Part shown: in pieces, positions 50,923 to 60,741 of the stretch
Layout: each line of letters begins with the position of its first letter
How positions within the stretch are numbered: the first letter of the stretch is position 1
NCBI GenBank assembly: GCA_949298955.1
Contig: CASFYQ010000009.1
Coordinates: 1-64,000 of the forward strand
Length of the DNA stretch: 64,000 bases
From: an uncultured Bacteroidales bacterium
GTDB taxonomy: Bacteria > Bacteroidota > Bacteroidia > Bacteroidales > Barnesiellaceae
Direction: 5' to 3'
Notes under the pieces: generated by a model
Database searches by the model: none
What the model was told of the DNA's origin: nothing
What the model saw: only the letters and a program-made list of their open reading frames with translations
Made by a program: the position numbers and the translations under genes

Positions 50923-53916
50923 TTAAAAGGTGATGTTCAATCCGAACGTAAAATTACGCGTCACGGGATAGACGTTGTTGTCGTTGCCCGAACCGCCCAC
51001 CTCGGGATCGAGTCCCGTATAGCGGGTGAGGGTAAAGAGGTTCTGTGCCGATACCGACAGACGCACTTGCTGCATGGCTGCCTTCTTGGTGAGACGGCTG
51101 GGGAGCGTATAGCCCAGCGAGATGTTCTTCAACCGCAGGTAGCTGCCGTCTTCGAGGAATCGGTCGGAGGCGCGGTTGTTCTTGTTGGGGTCGCCAAAGA
51201 CGGCACGCGGCATCGTGTTGCTCGTGCCGGGGCCACGCCAGCGGTCGAGCACGGTAATCATCTGGTTCTGAGCGACACTCATCGCCTCGAGCGAAGCACG
51301 GTTGCCGTTGTAGATTTTGTTACCGGCCACACCCTGGAAGAAGATTTCGAGGTCGAAACCCTTGTAGGTGAACTGGTTGTTCATGGCAAACGTCCACGAG
51401 GGCGTGGGGCTGCCCAGAATGGTGCGGTCGTCGTCGTTGATGACACCGTCGTTGTTCAAATCCTTAAAGCGGATATCGCCCGGCTGGGTGCTCGATGTGG
51501 CGTCGCTGCCCACGGTCTGTATGGCGTGGTTGTCGACCTCTTCCTGGGTCTGGAAGATACCGTCGGTCACATAGCCGTAGAAGGCGCTGATGGGATAGCC
51601 TACCATGTGCACGTTGTTGTCGAAGTACATGGGCACGTCGCTGTTGAGGCTTATCAGTTCGTTGTGGTTGTACGACACGTTGGCCGTGGTCGTCCAGGTG
51701 AAATCGCCCCCGCGGAAGTTGAACGAGGTCAAGGCCAACTCGGCACCGACGTTACGCATCAGACCGGCGTTGATCTGCGACACGTTCTCGTCGGAGTAAC
51801 CCGACGAAATGGGCACCGACATGGGCACGAGCATATCGTTGGTATTCTTGATATACCCGTCGAGGGTTACCAGCAGACGGCTGTCGAGCATCGAGGCGTC
51901 GATACCCACGTTGTACTGCTCGACTTCTTCCCAACGTACATTGGGGTTGGGCATCACCCAAGGGGCCAGACCCGATACCTGGGTGCCGTTGAAGTTGTAT
52001 TGCACGGTTTGCAGCACCGAGGCATAGGCATAATTGCCCACGCTCGATTGGTTACCGGTGACACCGTATCCGGCGCGTATTTTCAAGTCGCTCAAGGCGA
52101 AGCTCTTCTTGAACCACTCCTCCTCGCTCATGCGCCAGGCCAGCGATACCGAGGGGAAAGCTCCCCAGCGGTTTTCGCGACTGAAACGCGAGCTGCCGTC
52201 GGCACGCATGGTGGCGGTGAAGAGGTAGCGGTTGTCGTAGGTGTAGTTGACACGGCCCATGAACGAGAGCAAAGCCCAGTCGCTGCCGTTACCGGTGAGG
52301 GTGGGCTCGAGGATACCGTTGGCCAGCTCCTGTGCCGTCTCGCTGATGAAGCCCTGTATGCTGCCGCTCATGAACTCGTAGGTGTTGGTCTGGGCCGACG
52401 AACCTATCATGGCGGTCACGGCGTGCTTGCCGTCGAAAGTCTTGTTGAAGGTGAGCAGATTGTCCCACAACCAGGTGAAGCTCTTGTTGTACTGGCGCGA
52501 AGCCTGCGACTCGGGTTGCTCGATGGGTTCCCAGTCGTACTTGGGAGTCCAGCTCTTGCTGTCCCAAAAGAGGGCCTGGATACCGAAGGTACTCTTGAAG
52601 GTGAGCCATTCCCACGGCTTGATTTCGGCGTAGATGTTACCCAGCAGGTTGTAACCCTTGGTCGACGAGGTGTTCTCCATCATCTTGCCGATGGGGTTGG
52701 CGATATCGCCCACATACATGGCCAGCCCCACAGGACCGGCCCAGGTGCCGTCTTCGTTCTTGATGGCCTGGGTGGGCAGGGCCTTCATGGTGTTTTGTAT
52801 GTTGTACTCGCCCTGCGACTTGATGTCGTGATTGAGCGAGAGATTATGCCCCATCTTCAACCATTTGTACAACTCCACATCGGAGTTGAACTGGAGAGTG
52901 AAGCGTTTGTAATCGGTCGTCTTGATGATACCCTGCTGGTCGTAGTAGGTACCCGACACATAGTAGCGGCTCTTCTGCGTACCGCCCGAATAGTTAGCCG
53001 AGTAGGTCTGCGTGGGGGCATACTGGAAGAGTTCGCCCATCCAGTCGGTACCCTCACCCAGTTTGGTGGGGTCGTTAAAGAGAGCATACTGGGGCTGACC
53101 GGCGGCACTCATCATCTCGTTGTGCAACGAGGCAAACTGCGAGGCATTGAGCAGCGGCAAGGTGCGCTGCAACTGGTCGAAGCCGTAGGTGACTTTCACA
53201 TTCAAGTTGTTACGTTCCTGCGAGCCGCGCTTGGTGGTGATGATTATCACACCATAGGCACCACGCGAACCGTAGATGGCGGTAGCCGAGGCGTCCTTGA
53301 GAATATCGACACTCTCCACGTCGTCCATGTTGATCATGTTGAGAGGCACATCGGTAGGTACACCGTCGATAACCAGAAGGGGGTCGCTGTTGTTGATCGA
53401 ACCGATACCCCTGATTTTCATACTCACGTTACTGCCCGGGGCTCCGCTCGAAACGATTTGCAAACCGGGCGCCCTACCCTGCAAGGCGGCACCGAGGCTG
53501 GGCGACGGCTGGCGGGCCAGGTCTTTGGACGAGACCTGCGAGATGGCCCCCGTCAAGTCGCTCTTCTTCTGGATACCATATCCAATCACGACAATCTCGT
53601 CGAGCATTTCGTTGTTTTCGTGCATGACGATTTGCATCACACTCTGCCCGTTCACGGGGGCATCTTGTGCCACATAGCCTACATAACTGAGGTGCAATAC
53701 AGGAGTAGCCGAACTGAGGCTGATACTGAAATGGCCGTCTATATCGGTTACCGTACGGTTTGACGTACCTTTCTCCGATACATTGACACCGATGAGCGGC
53801 TCCTGATTGACATCGAGAACAACGCCCTCGACCTTGCTCTGGGCCCACACGGCAAAAGGCAGCAAGCATAAGAGGATCGCACATAATGCTATCCTGCCAC
53901 AATGATTATTCTTCAT
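50923..53916 (-). CDS. SusC/RagA TonB-dependent outer-membrane transporter
   Basis: The 997-residue transporter has a signal peptide (1-26), an N-terminal carboxypeptidase-regulatory-like domain (EGVVLDVNQEPLIGVNV) and a plug domain with DLTGAISQVSSKDLARQPSPS and YGSRGAYGVIIITTKRG. A 22-strand beta-barrel follows, ending in RNFTFGLNITF, with a terminal aromatic residue as expected for BAM recognition. It imports oligosaccharides together with SusD, driven by TonB. It is 70 bp downstream of the SusF-like gene, with a terminator-like hairpin in the gap. Confidence 0.97.
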   Translation of the reverse strand: MKNNHCGRIALCAILLCLLPFAVWAQSKVEGVVLDVNQEPLIGVNVSEKGTSNRTVTDIDGHFSISLSSATPVLHLSYVGYVAQDAPVNGQSVMQIVMHENNEMLDEIVVIGYGIQKKSDLTGAISQVSSKDLARQPSPSLGAALQGRAPGLQIVSSGAPGSNVSMKIRGIGSINNSDPLLVIDGVPTDVPLNMINMDDVESVDILKDASATAIYGSRGAYGVIIITTKRGSQERNNLNVKVTYGFDQLQRTLPLLNASQFASLHNEMMSAAGQPQYALFNDPTKLGEGTDWMGELFQYAPTQTYSANYSGGTQKSRYYVSGTYYDQQGIIKTTDYKRFTLQFNSDVELYKWLKMGHNLSLNHDIKSQGEYNIQNTMKALPTQAIKNEDGTWAGPVGLAMYVGDIANPIGKMMENTSSTKGYNLLGNIYAEIKPWEWLTFKSTFGIQALFWDSKSWTPKYDWEPIEQPESQASRQYNKSFTWLWDNLLTFNKTFDGKHAVTAMIGSSAQTNTYEFMSGSIQGFISETAQELANGILEPTLTGNGSDWALLSFMGRVNYTYDNRYLFTATMRADGSSRFSRENRWGAFPSVSLAWRMSEEEWFKKSFALSDLKIRAGYGVTGNQSSVGNYAYASVLQTVQYNFNGTQVSGLAPWVMPNPNVRWEEVEQYNVGIDASMLDSRLLVTLDGYIKNTNDMLVPMSVPISSGYSDENVSQINAGLMRNVGAELALTSFNFRGGDFTWTTTANVSYNHNELISLNSDVPMYFDNNVHMVGYPISAFYGYVTDGIFQTQEEVDNHAIQTVGSDATSSTQPGDIRFKDLNNDGVINDDDRTILGSPTPSWTFAMNNQFTYKGFDLEIFFQGVAGNKIYNGNRASLEAMSVAQNQMITVLDRWRGPGTSNTMPRAVFGDPNKNNRASDRFLEDGSYLRLKNISLGYTLPSRLTKKAAMQQVRLSVSAQNLFTLTRYTGLDPEVGGSGNDNNVYPVTRNFTFGLNITF

Positions 53917-53931
53917 CTATATGTGATTTAG

Positions 53932-53978
53932 GGAAAAACAAAAAGGGAGGCCTGCCCACACACGCCGAGCAGCCTCCC
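53932..53978 (-). terminator. Terminator-like hairpin between the SusF-like gene and susC
   Basis: GGGAGGC (53945-53951) and GCCTCCC (53972-53978), extended by a bulged TGC/GCA, form a stem. On the minus strand it is followed by TTTTTGTTTTT. It sits directly before susC. No separate susC promoter fits in the 70-bp gap, so it probably lets some transcripts through. Confidence 0.6.
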
Positions 53979-53986
53979 CATACGGT

Positions 53987-55345
53987 TTATCGAATAACGA
54001 TTTTATGAGTAGAACGGCCCTGGGCGGTCTCGATGACGAGCACATACACCCCGGTGTTGAGAGCGTCGAAGGGCAACAGCGTAGCATTTGCCGATGCTAC
54101 CTTGCGGCCGCTTATATCATAGAGAGCCATGGCACGAGCTTCGTTGCACACGATACCGTATGACTCTTGCACCCAACCGGCAGCCTCTACCGTCTCGACT
54201 CCCGTCGAGGGGTCGTTGTTCTTCTCGACATGGAGTTTCATCGATTTCAAATCGACCGTGAGCGTATAGTTGCCTGCCTGGGCCGACTCGACATAGAACT
54301 TGAAGTCGTTGCCGTCGCTCAACTTGGTGAGAGTCAGGTCTCCGGTCTGGAAGGGAGTCTGCTCGCCCTCGGCACCATAGGCCACATCGTCGAAGCTGGG
54401 ACCGTCGTAGAATTTCAACTCACCCTGAGCCAAATCGCCCGTCCAGGTATAAACGCCAGACTGTTCGCAGGCTACCAAGATGTTACCGTCCTCAAAAGTC
54501 CAGCCACCCACGGCGTCGCCAATCACCCACAGTTTGTCGGGATAGGTCTCGGCGATGGTCATCTTCATGGTGTTCACATCGACAGTCACTTCGTACAGCC
54601 CCTCGATGAGTACGCTGAATTTCCAATCCTCCTCGCTGTTGGTGGTATACTTCAAATCGAACTCCCCGGCAGCCTCGACAGTCTGCTCCGGTTGTGCCGA
54701 TACATACATGCGGTTGTTCCATTTGCGAGCCATCATGAACTTCAAGCCGTCGAAAGCCTCGCATTTGTTCAGGTACAACTTGGCTTTATAGATACCCGAA
54801 TCAAAAGAGGTCTCGGGCAACTCGATGGCATTCTCGATGGCCCAACCGGCTTTTGTGGACGAACCTATCGCATAAATCGACTCGAAATGCGAAGCGGCCT
54901 GATCGGGCAGCTCGGCACCGTCGCTCACCTCGACAACTGGGTTCTCGCCGGTAAGGTCGACTCTGAATTTATAGCGTCCGGCAGCCGTAACCTTGAACGA
55001 CTTGTCGGGGGCAGTATAATCGCTGCGGTATTCCAGTTCGTGCGAGCCGAGGCTCAAGTCCAAATAAGTCTCATTGGGATTATCGCTCACCATCGTGCCA
55101 GCCTGGGCAGGCCCATAGCCCGGAGCAAAATCGTAGGTTGTCACAAAGCGCATGCGGCCTTCGGTCAAATCGCCGGTGTATTCATACACACCATCTTCGA
55201 CCGTAACCATGCGGATAACGTTATCACTCTCCCATTGTGCCGGAGTGGCATCACCTATTACATATAAAGAGGCGGGATAATTGCCGGCTGCTAATGAAGC
55301 CGAGCACAAGGCAAAAGCCGAAAAAAGTAAGAATTTGCTTTTCAT
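53987..55345 (-). CDS. SusF/SusE-like multi-module protein with T9SS-type tail
   Basis: The 452-residue protein has a cleavable signal peptide (ASLAAG; no lipobox) and three beta-sandwich modules that begin SLYVIGDATPAQWESD, SIYAIGSSTKAGWAIEN and KLWVIGDAVGGWTFED, like those of SusE/SusF. The C-terminal 70 residues (MALYDISGRKVASA, GVYVLVIETAQG) resemble a T9SS type A sorting domain. It would be a soluble or surface-attached alpha-glucan-binding protein exported by T9SS instead of as a lipoprotein. It is the first gene of the locus, before susC, whereas SusF normally follows SusE. Confidence 0.82.
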   Translation of the reverse strand: MKSKFLLFSAFALCSASLAAGNYPASLYVIGDATPAQWESDNVIRMVTVEDGVYEYTGDLTEGRMRFVTTYDFAPGYGPAQAGTMVSDNPNETYLDLSLGSHELEYRSDYTAPDKSFKVTAAGRYKFRVDLTGENPVVEVSDGAELPDQAASHFESIYAIGSSTKAGWAIENAIELPETSFDSGIYKAKLYLNKCEAFDGLKFMMARKWNNRMYVSAQPEQTVEAAGEFDLKYTTNSEEDWKFSVLIEGLYEVTVDVNTMKMTIAETYPDKLWVIGDAVGGWTFEDGNILVACEQSGVYTWTGDLAQGELKFYDGPSFDDVAYGAEGEQTPFQTGDLTLTKLSDGNDFKFYVESAQAGNYTLTVDLKSMKLHVEKNNDPSTGVETVEAAGWVQESYGIVCNEARAMALYDISGRKVASANATLLPFDALNTGVYVLVIETAQGRSTHKIVIR

Positions 55346-55410
55346 ACTATTTATATTTGTTGGTTAATAATTGATTTACCCAAGAACATTATCTGTTTTC
55401 GATTTCGTCA

Positions 55411-55442
55411 CAAAAATATAGGAGTTGTTCGGGCCTGTCAAT
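55411..55442 (-). promoter_or_regulatory. Candidate promoter of the sus-type operon
   Basis: On the minus strand, ATTG (55439-55442), a 20-bp spacer, and TATTTTTG (55411-55418) come close to TTTG-N20-TAnnTTTG. The predicted leader to the SusF-like ATG is about 60 nt. Confidence 0.5.
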
Positions 55443-55583
55443 TCTGAGTAGTAAAAAAGTAGAATTTTAATAAAAACAAATATCTTATAATCAATTTATT
55501 TAGTCATAAATTAAAGGCTCTAAAAGTAGCTATTATTACAGCCTTTTTGAGCAATAAGACACTTATATTTACAAATAATTTTT

Positions 55584-55591
55584 TATCTTTG
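55584..55591 (+). promoter_or_regulatory. Candidate -7 promoter element for the SusR-like regulator
   Basis: TATCTTTG matches TAnnTTTG, 71 bp upstream of the regulator's ATG. No TTTG lies at the right distance upstream. Confidence 0.4.
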
Positions 55592-55662
55592 TTTCATCTG
55601 TTGCAGCTATATTTTACAGAAACTTCCAAATAAAGATCATCGACTTCAATTTCATAAAAGCC

Positions 55663-57300
55663 ATGACAATTTTCCAGCGATTAACCATCGGATTGACAAG
55701 CCTGATAGCCACATGTCTTGCAACCGGCCTTCCACTCCGGGCCGAGAACCCCGACAGTCATACAACCTCCTATACGGTCAAAGCTACCCTCGACTCGCTC
55801 GACCGGCTCATCGGACAGCGCTATCGCTTCACCCGCCAAAAGGAAAAAGAAATACACAACCTGAAACAAAAACTGAAACGGCAGCGCACCCCCTCCGACC
55901 GCTTCCAGGCACTCGGCAGCCTGGTCGATGCCTACCGAGCCTTCAGCATCGACTCCCAAACGGTATATGTAAAACGACAGATTGCCTTGTCGGACAGCAT
56001 CGGGAACCGCGACATGCAGATACAAGCCAAACTCAACATGGTCGAGTGTTTCTACAATGCCGGTATGTATAAAGAGGCTGACGAACTTCTGGGAAAAATC
56101 AAGCGGAGTAGCCTGCCCTCTTACATTCTGCCCTATTACTACCATTTGAAACGGACTCTCTACGGACTGCTGGCCGACTATGCTCTGGAACCCGAGATAC
56201 GCAACGACTACAACCGGCTGCTCGGGCTCTACCGCGACTCCATCTTGCAAGCCAACGACGCCTCTTCCTTTACATACAGCGTGGTCAAATCGGACGAGTT
56301 GACCGCCCAACACGACTACTCTCAGGCGCTGCAAATCTTGCGCGAGGCTCTCTACCAAATGCCGCTCGACTCTCACGACCGGGGCATAGCCTACTATTGC
56401 ATGGCCGAGGTCTTTGACAAGACCCAGCAGAGCGACAGTTCTAAAATCTACTACGCCCTGTCGGCACAGTGCGACCTCAAAGCCTCGGTGCGGGAGTATG
56501 TATCGCTGCACCGGCTGGCCGAACAGTTGTTCCGCGAAGGCGACATCGAACGGGCATACGCCTACATCAAATGTTCGGTCGAGGATGCCCGCGCCTGTAA
56601 TGCCCGGGTGCGCAGTCTCGAGTTCATGCCGGTATTCACCATCATCGAGGAGGTGTACCAGGCACAGATACAGAAACAGCGCGAACTCTCGATACTATTC
56701 ACCTATATCACCTGCGCCTTTTGCATCATACTGCTGGTTACCTTTGTGATTTTGTTTTACCAGAACCACCGGCTCAACATGGTCAAGGAGAAACTCAACC
56801 TCACCAACCAGCACCTGCAAACCGTCAACGACTCGCTCACCGAGAGCAACCACGTCAAGGAGGAGTACCTGAGCCGCTACATGGACCACTGTGCCGTCTA
56901 TATCGACAAGATGGACGACTACCGGCGCTCGCTCAACAAACTGGCTTCTATGGGAAAGGTCGAAGAGCTTGCCAAAAACCTGAAATCGCAGAATCTCATC
57001 ACCAACGAGCGCAAGATGTTTTATGCCGAGTTTGACCAGTCGTTCCTGAAACTCTACCCCGATTTCGTCGAGAAGTTCAACCAACTGCTCATACCCGAGG
57101 CCCGCATCACCCCCAAACCCAACTCGCTCACCCCCGAGCTGCGCATCTATGCATTGGTGCGCCTGGGCACCACCGACAGTGCCAAGATAGCCCGATTCCT
57201 GTGCTACTCGGTATCGACCATCTACAACTACCGGGTGAAGATACGCAACTCGGCCCTCGGCTCGCGCGACGACTTCGAAGAGCAGGTCATGCACCTGTAA
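55663..57300 (+). CDS. SusR-like membrane regulator (DUF6377 family)
   Basis: The 545-residue protein has a signal peptide and a periplasmic helical/TPR-like region (about 60-330). One transmembrane helix follows (about 340-365, LSILFTYITCAFCIILLVTFVILFYQ), then a cytoplasmic coiled coil and a C-terminal helix-turn-helix (TTDSAKIARFLCYSVSTIYNYR). It matches the layout of SusR, the maltose-sensing activator of starch genes in B. thetaiotaomicron. Here it is divergent from a dextran-type locus and probably activates it on sensing an alpha-glucan oligosaccharide across the membrane. Architecture and position are strong; the ligand is inferred. Confidence 0.85.
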   Translation: MTIFQRLTIGLTSLIATCLATGLPLRAENPDSHTTSYTVKATLDSLDRLIGQRYRFTRQKEKEIHNLKQKLKRQRTPSDRFQALGSLVDAYRAFSIDSQTVYVKRQIALSDSIGNRDMQIQAKLNMVECFYNAGMYKEADELLGKIKRSSLPSYILPYYYHLKRTLYGLLADYALEPEIRNDYNRLLGLYRDSILQANDASSFTYSVVKSDELTAQHDYSQALQILREALYQMPLDSHDRGIAYYCMAEVFDKTQQSDSSKIYYALSAQCDLKASVREYVSLHRLAEQLFREGDIERAYAYIKCSVEDARACNARVRSLEFMPVFTIIEEVYQAQIQKQRELSILFTYITCAFCIILLVTFVILFYQNHRLNMVKEKLNLTNQHLQTVNDSLTESNHVKEEYLSRYMDHCAVYIDKMDDYRRSLNKLASMGKVEELAKNLKSQNLITNERKMFYAEFDQSFLKLYPDFVEKFNQLLIPEARITPKPNSLTPELRIYALVRLGTTDSAKIARFLCYSVSTIYNYRVKIRNSALGSRDDFEEQVMHL

Positions 57301-57336
57301 CCACGCACAAATCAGGCTATTCCCAAACTCGACTAC

Positions 57337-57359
57337 CTGCTACAAAGCTGCCGTAGCAG
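57337..57359 (+). terminator. Weak hairpin after the SusR-like gene
   Basis: CTGCTAC (57337-57343) and GTAGCAG (57353-57359) form a 7-bp stem with a 9-nt loop, 37 bp past the stop. Only a short T-containing tail (CCTCTTCAT) follows. Confidence 0.3.
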
Positions 57360-57485
57360 CCTCTTCATATCGCATAACACCAATCGCAGCCGCCCAATCT
57401 TGAAATAGGAATAAAAAGTGGGCTTTTTAATAAACTTTATTGTAAAGAATCATGTTCCTTAACACAAGAGATAAAATAAATTTGC

Positions 57486-57493
57486 TACATTTG
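57486..57493 (+). promoter_or_regulatory. Candidate -7 promoter element for maeB
   Basis: TACATTTG matches TAnnTTTG, about 83 bp upstream of the maeB ATG. A clear -33 box is not seen. Confidence 0.4.
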
Positions 57494-57575
57494 CATCAAA
57501 TACGCTTACAAAATAAAAGCTATATTAACTATTGAGAAAACAAATTAAACAGATAAACCACTTAATCGTATATTT

Positions 57576-59861
57576 ATGTCAAAAGTTCTAAAAGAAGATG
57601 CCTTGAAATATCATAGTGAAGGCAGAGCCGGGAAGATAGAAGTCGTTCCTACCAAACCATATAGCACACAAAGAGACCTCTCCTTGGCCTATACGCCGGG
57701 GGTAGCCGAGCCTTGCCTCGAAATCGAGCAAGATCCCGACAAGGCCTATGAATACACCGCCAAAGGGAACTTGGTCGCCGTCATCTCCAACGGTACGGCC
57801 GTGCTGGGTTTGGGCGACATAGGAGCCTTGGCCGGCAAACCGGTTATGGAGGGTAAAGGTCTGCTTTTCAAGATATTTGCCGGCATCGACGTATTCGACA
57901 TCGAAATAAACGAAAAAGACCCCGACAAATTCATCGAAGCAGTCAAGGCCATATCGCCTACTTTCGGCGGTATCAACCTGGAAGACATCAAGGCTCCCGA
58001 GTGTTTCGAAATAGAAACCCGTCTAAAAGAAGAGCTCAATATCCCCGTCATGCACGACGACCAGCACGGCACGGCCATCATCTCGGGAGCCGGCCTGTTG
58101 AACGCCCTCGAAATCCAAGGGAAAAAAATCGAAGAAGCCCGTCTCGTTGTGAACGGAGCCGGAGCTGCTGCCATCTCGTGTACCAAACTATACATGGGGC
58201 TGGGTATCAAACGCGAAAATATCGTCATGGTCGACAGCAAGGGGGTAATCCGTTCCGATCGCCCCAACCTGCCTCCCTCGAAGCAACAGTTTGCCACCGA
58301 CCGCACCGATATATCGACACTGGAAGAAGCCATGCGAGGGGCCGACATCTTTCTGGGACTCTCGGTAGCCGATGTGCTCACGACCGAGATGGTTCAGTCG
58401 ATGAACGAGCGCCCCACCGTCTTTGCGCTGGCCAACCCCAATCCCGAGATTGCCTATGACAAGGCCATGGCTTCGCGCGACGACCTCATCTTTGCCACAG
58501 GCCGGTCGGACTACCCCAACCAAATCAACAACGTGCTGGGATTCCCCTACATCTTCCGCGGTGCTCTCGACGTGCGCGCCACAGCCATCAACGAAGAGAT
58601 GAAGCTGGCTGCGACCTATGCGATTGCACGACTCACCAAAGAGCCCGTGCCCGATGTGGTCAACTCGGCCTACGGTATCCAACGACTCACCTTCGGGCCC
58701 GAATATATCATACCCAAAGCGCTCGACCCGCGACTACTCACCGCCGTAGCTCCGGCTGTGGCCCGTGCCGCCATGGAATCGGGCGTGGCCCAACACCCCA
58801 TTACCGATTGGGCTGCCTACAACGACCGGCTGAAAAAACTCATGGGCTATGACAACAAGATGTTGCGCGAGTTTACCGAGATGGCCCGCAAGGAGCCCAA
58901 ACGGGTGGTATTCGCCGAGGCCAACCATGCCAACATGCTACAAGCTGCTGCAACGGCCATGCGCGACGGTATATGCAAACCTATCCTGCTGGGCAACGAC
59001 GAGCTCATCGGCAAGTTGGCCGCCTCGATAGGCGTCGACCTCACCGGCATGCAGATCATCAACCTGCGCCACCCCAATGAAGAGGATCGCCGCTGCCGCT
59101 ACGCCCACCTGCTCACCGAGAAGAGACAACGCGAAGGCATGACCTATCCCGAAGCTCACGAGAAAATGTTCGACCGCAACTATTTCGGCATGATGATGGT
59201 CGAGGCCGGCGAGGCCGATGCCTTCATCACCGGGACTTACTCGAAATATGCCGAAACCATACAGATTGCCAAGGAAGTGATAGGCATACGAAAGGGCTAC
59301 AAACATTTCGGGGCCATGCACATCATGAATACCAAGCGAGGGACCTATTTCATTGCCGACACGCTTATCAACCGCAAGCCAACCACCGAAACGCTGGTCG
59401 ACATCGCCAAGCTGGCCTACGACTCGGTACGCTTCTTTGCCCAAGACCCGGTCATCGCCATGGTCTCCTACTCCAATTTCGGGTCGGACAACCTGGGCAG
59501 CCCGCAACGGGTACACGAGGCCATCGACATTCTGCACGAGCAATATCCCGAAATTGTCATCGACGGCGAGATGCAGATGAATTTTGCACTCAACAACAAG
59601 CTGCGCGACAAAACCTACCCCTTCAATAAACTTAAAGGGCGCGAGGTAAACACCATCGTATTCCCCAACCTGAGTTCGGCCAACTCGGCCTACAAACTGA
59701 TGCTCGAGATGGGAGTAGCCGAATCGATAGGCCCGATTCAAATGGGATTGAACAAGCCTATCCACTTTACCGACATCGCCAGCTCGACACGCGACATCGT
59801 GAACCTGACCACGGTAGCCGTGCTCGATGCCATCGTACAGGATCGTCGCAGAAAACAATAA
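57576..59861 (+). CDS. maeB: NADP-dependent malic enzyme with phosphotransacetylase-like domain
   Basis: MaeB converts malate to pyruvate and CO2 while making NADPH. The 761-residue protein has the malic N-terminal domain (SLAYTPGVAEPCLEIE), the metal-binding region (VMHDDQHGTAIISGAG), the NAD(P)-binding loop VVNGAGAAAIS, and a C-terminal phosphate acetyltransferase-like domain from about residue 430. In MaeB enzymes that last domain is regulatory, binding acetyl-CoA, and not active. The length is standard for the two-domain form. EFR1 follows 23 bp downstream, so the two are probably cotranscribed. Confidence 0.96.
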   Translation: MSKVLKEDALKYHSEGRAGKIEVVPTKPYSTQRDLSLAYTPGVAEPCLEIEQDPDKAYEYTAKGNLVAVISNGTAVLGLGDIGALAGKPVMEGKGLLFKIFAGIDVFDIEINEKDPDKFIEAVKAISPTFGGINLEDIKAPECFEIETRLKEELNIPVMHDDQHGTAIISGAGLLNALEIQGKKIEEARLVVNGAGAAAISCTKLYMGLGIKRENIVMVDSKGVIRSDRPNLPPSKQQFATDRTDISTLEEAMRGADIFLGLSVADVLTTEMVQSMNERPTVFALANPNPEIAYDKAMASRDDLIFATGRSDYPNQINNVLGFPYIFRGALDVRATAINEEMKLAATYAIARLTKEPVPDVVNSAYGIQRLTFGPEYIIPKALDPRLLTAVAPAVARAAMESGVAQHPITDWAAYNDRLKKLMGYDNKMLREFTEMARKEPKRVVFAEANHANMLQAAATAMRDGICKPILLGNDELIGKLAASIGVDLTGMQIINLRHPNEEDRRCRYAHLLTEKRQREGMTYPEAHEKMFDRNYFGMMMVEAGEADAFITGTYSKYAETIQIAKEVIGIRKGYKHFGAMHIMNTKRGTYFIADTLINRKPTTETLVDIAKLAYDSVRFFAQDPVIAMVSYSNFGSDNLGSPQRVHEAIDILHEQYPEIVIDGEMQMNFALNNKLRDKTYPFNKLKGREVNTIVFPNLSSANSAYKLMLEMGVAESIGPIQMGLNKPIHFTDIASSTRDIVNLTTVAVLDAIVQDRRRKQ

Positions 59862-59884
59862 CCCGCCAAACAATCCAGGAAACG

Positions 59885-60658
59885 ATGATGTATATGGCGC
59901 ATTTCAGCCCTACGGGCGGTACCCGCAAGGCTGCCGAAATCGTAGGGAGAGCAATCGACCCGCACGTGACCGAAATAGATTTGTCCTCCCGGGAGGCAGG
60001 CAAATACAACGCCAACCTGCAACATGACGACCTCCTGCTGGCGGCAGTACCCGTATATGGAGGCCGAGTCCCGGCCATCGCTCTCGAACGACTGAAAGGA
60101 ATTACGGGACACGACACCCCGGCAATTCCCGTGGCCGTATATGGCAACCGCGATTATGACGATGCCCTGCTCGAACTGAAATCGGCATTGGAGGCTAACG
60201 GCTTCCGCCCCGTGGCAGGTATCGCCTGCATCGCCGAGCACTCTATCATACGAGCCTATGCCAACGGTCGGCCCGACAGTGCCGACGAGAAGGAGCTTCG
60301 GGAGTTTGCCTCTCAAATCGTGGCCAAACTCGACCGCATGAAGCAGGAAGGGACAGCCCCTGCTCCCATAACGGTGAAAGGGAACCCCGACTACAAGCCC
60401 TACAACGGGGTAGCGACCAAGCCCCATGCGACCGAGGCATGCCTCCGTTGCGGCACATGTGCCACCTTGTGCCCGGTAGGAGCCATTCCCCTCGACAATC
60501 CGCAAATAACCGATACAGACAAATGTATCTCGTGCATGAGGTGTGTCGCCGTGTGCCCGCGACAAGGGCGTGAGGTGAATCGGATAGAGCTGGAACACAC
60601 GATTCAACGAATCGGTAAAGCCTGCGAATCGCGCAAGGAGCCCGAATTGTTCATCTGA
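59885..60658 (+). CDS. EFR1-type flavodoxin-ferredoxin fusion protein
   Basis: The 257-residue protein has an N-terminal flavodoxin-like domain (FSPTGGTRKAAEIV FMN loop; YGNRDYDDALLEL) and a C-terminal ferredoxin part with two 4Fe-4S motifs, CLRCGTCATLCPVGAI and CISCMRCVAVCP. It probably moves single electrons in the cytoplasm. The partner is unknown. ATGs at 59885 and 59888 could both start it. It sits directly after maeB, which makes reductant, but a functional link is only suggestive. Confidence 0.88.
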   Translation: MMYMAHFSPTGGTRKAAEIVGRAIDPHVTEIDLSSREAGKYNANLQHDDLLLAAVPVYGGRVPAIALERLKGITGHDTPAIPVAVYGNRDYDDALLELKSALEANGFRPVAGIACIAEHSIIRAYANGRPDSADEKELREFASQIVAKLDRMKQEGTAPAPITVKGNPDYKPYNGVATKPHATEACLRCGTCATLCPVGAIPLDNPQITDTDKCISCMRCVAVCPRQGREVNRIELEHTIQRIGKACESRKEPELFI

Positions 60659-60741
60659 CAGTCCAAAATCTTGCGAGACTCATAACGCAAAGAAATGAGA
60701 AAAGGAAAAGCCCGAGAAATTCCCGACAGAAGAGAGTCCTT

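Larger units (their letters stand above)
55346..55662. other. Divergent promoter region of the glycan locus and its regulator
   Basis: This AT-rich region of 317 bp lies between the SusF-like gene (minus) and the SusR-like gene (plus). It contains candidate -7 elements on both strands (55411-55418 minus, 55584-55591 plus). No gene is visible. The regulator's binding site is expected near the minus-strand promoter. Confidence 0.6.

Noticed and set aside
51067..53763. Very long open frame (about 900 codons) antisense to susC, and similar ones opposite uvrB, the RND permease, GH31 and the S9 peptidase
   Set aside because: The sense frames encode clear full-length families. The antisense frames show no motifs and arise from the strong codon bias of this GC-rich genome.
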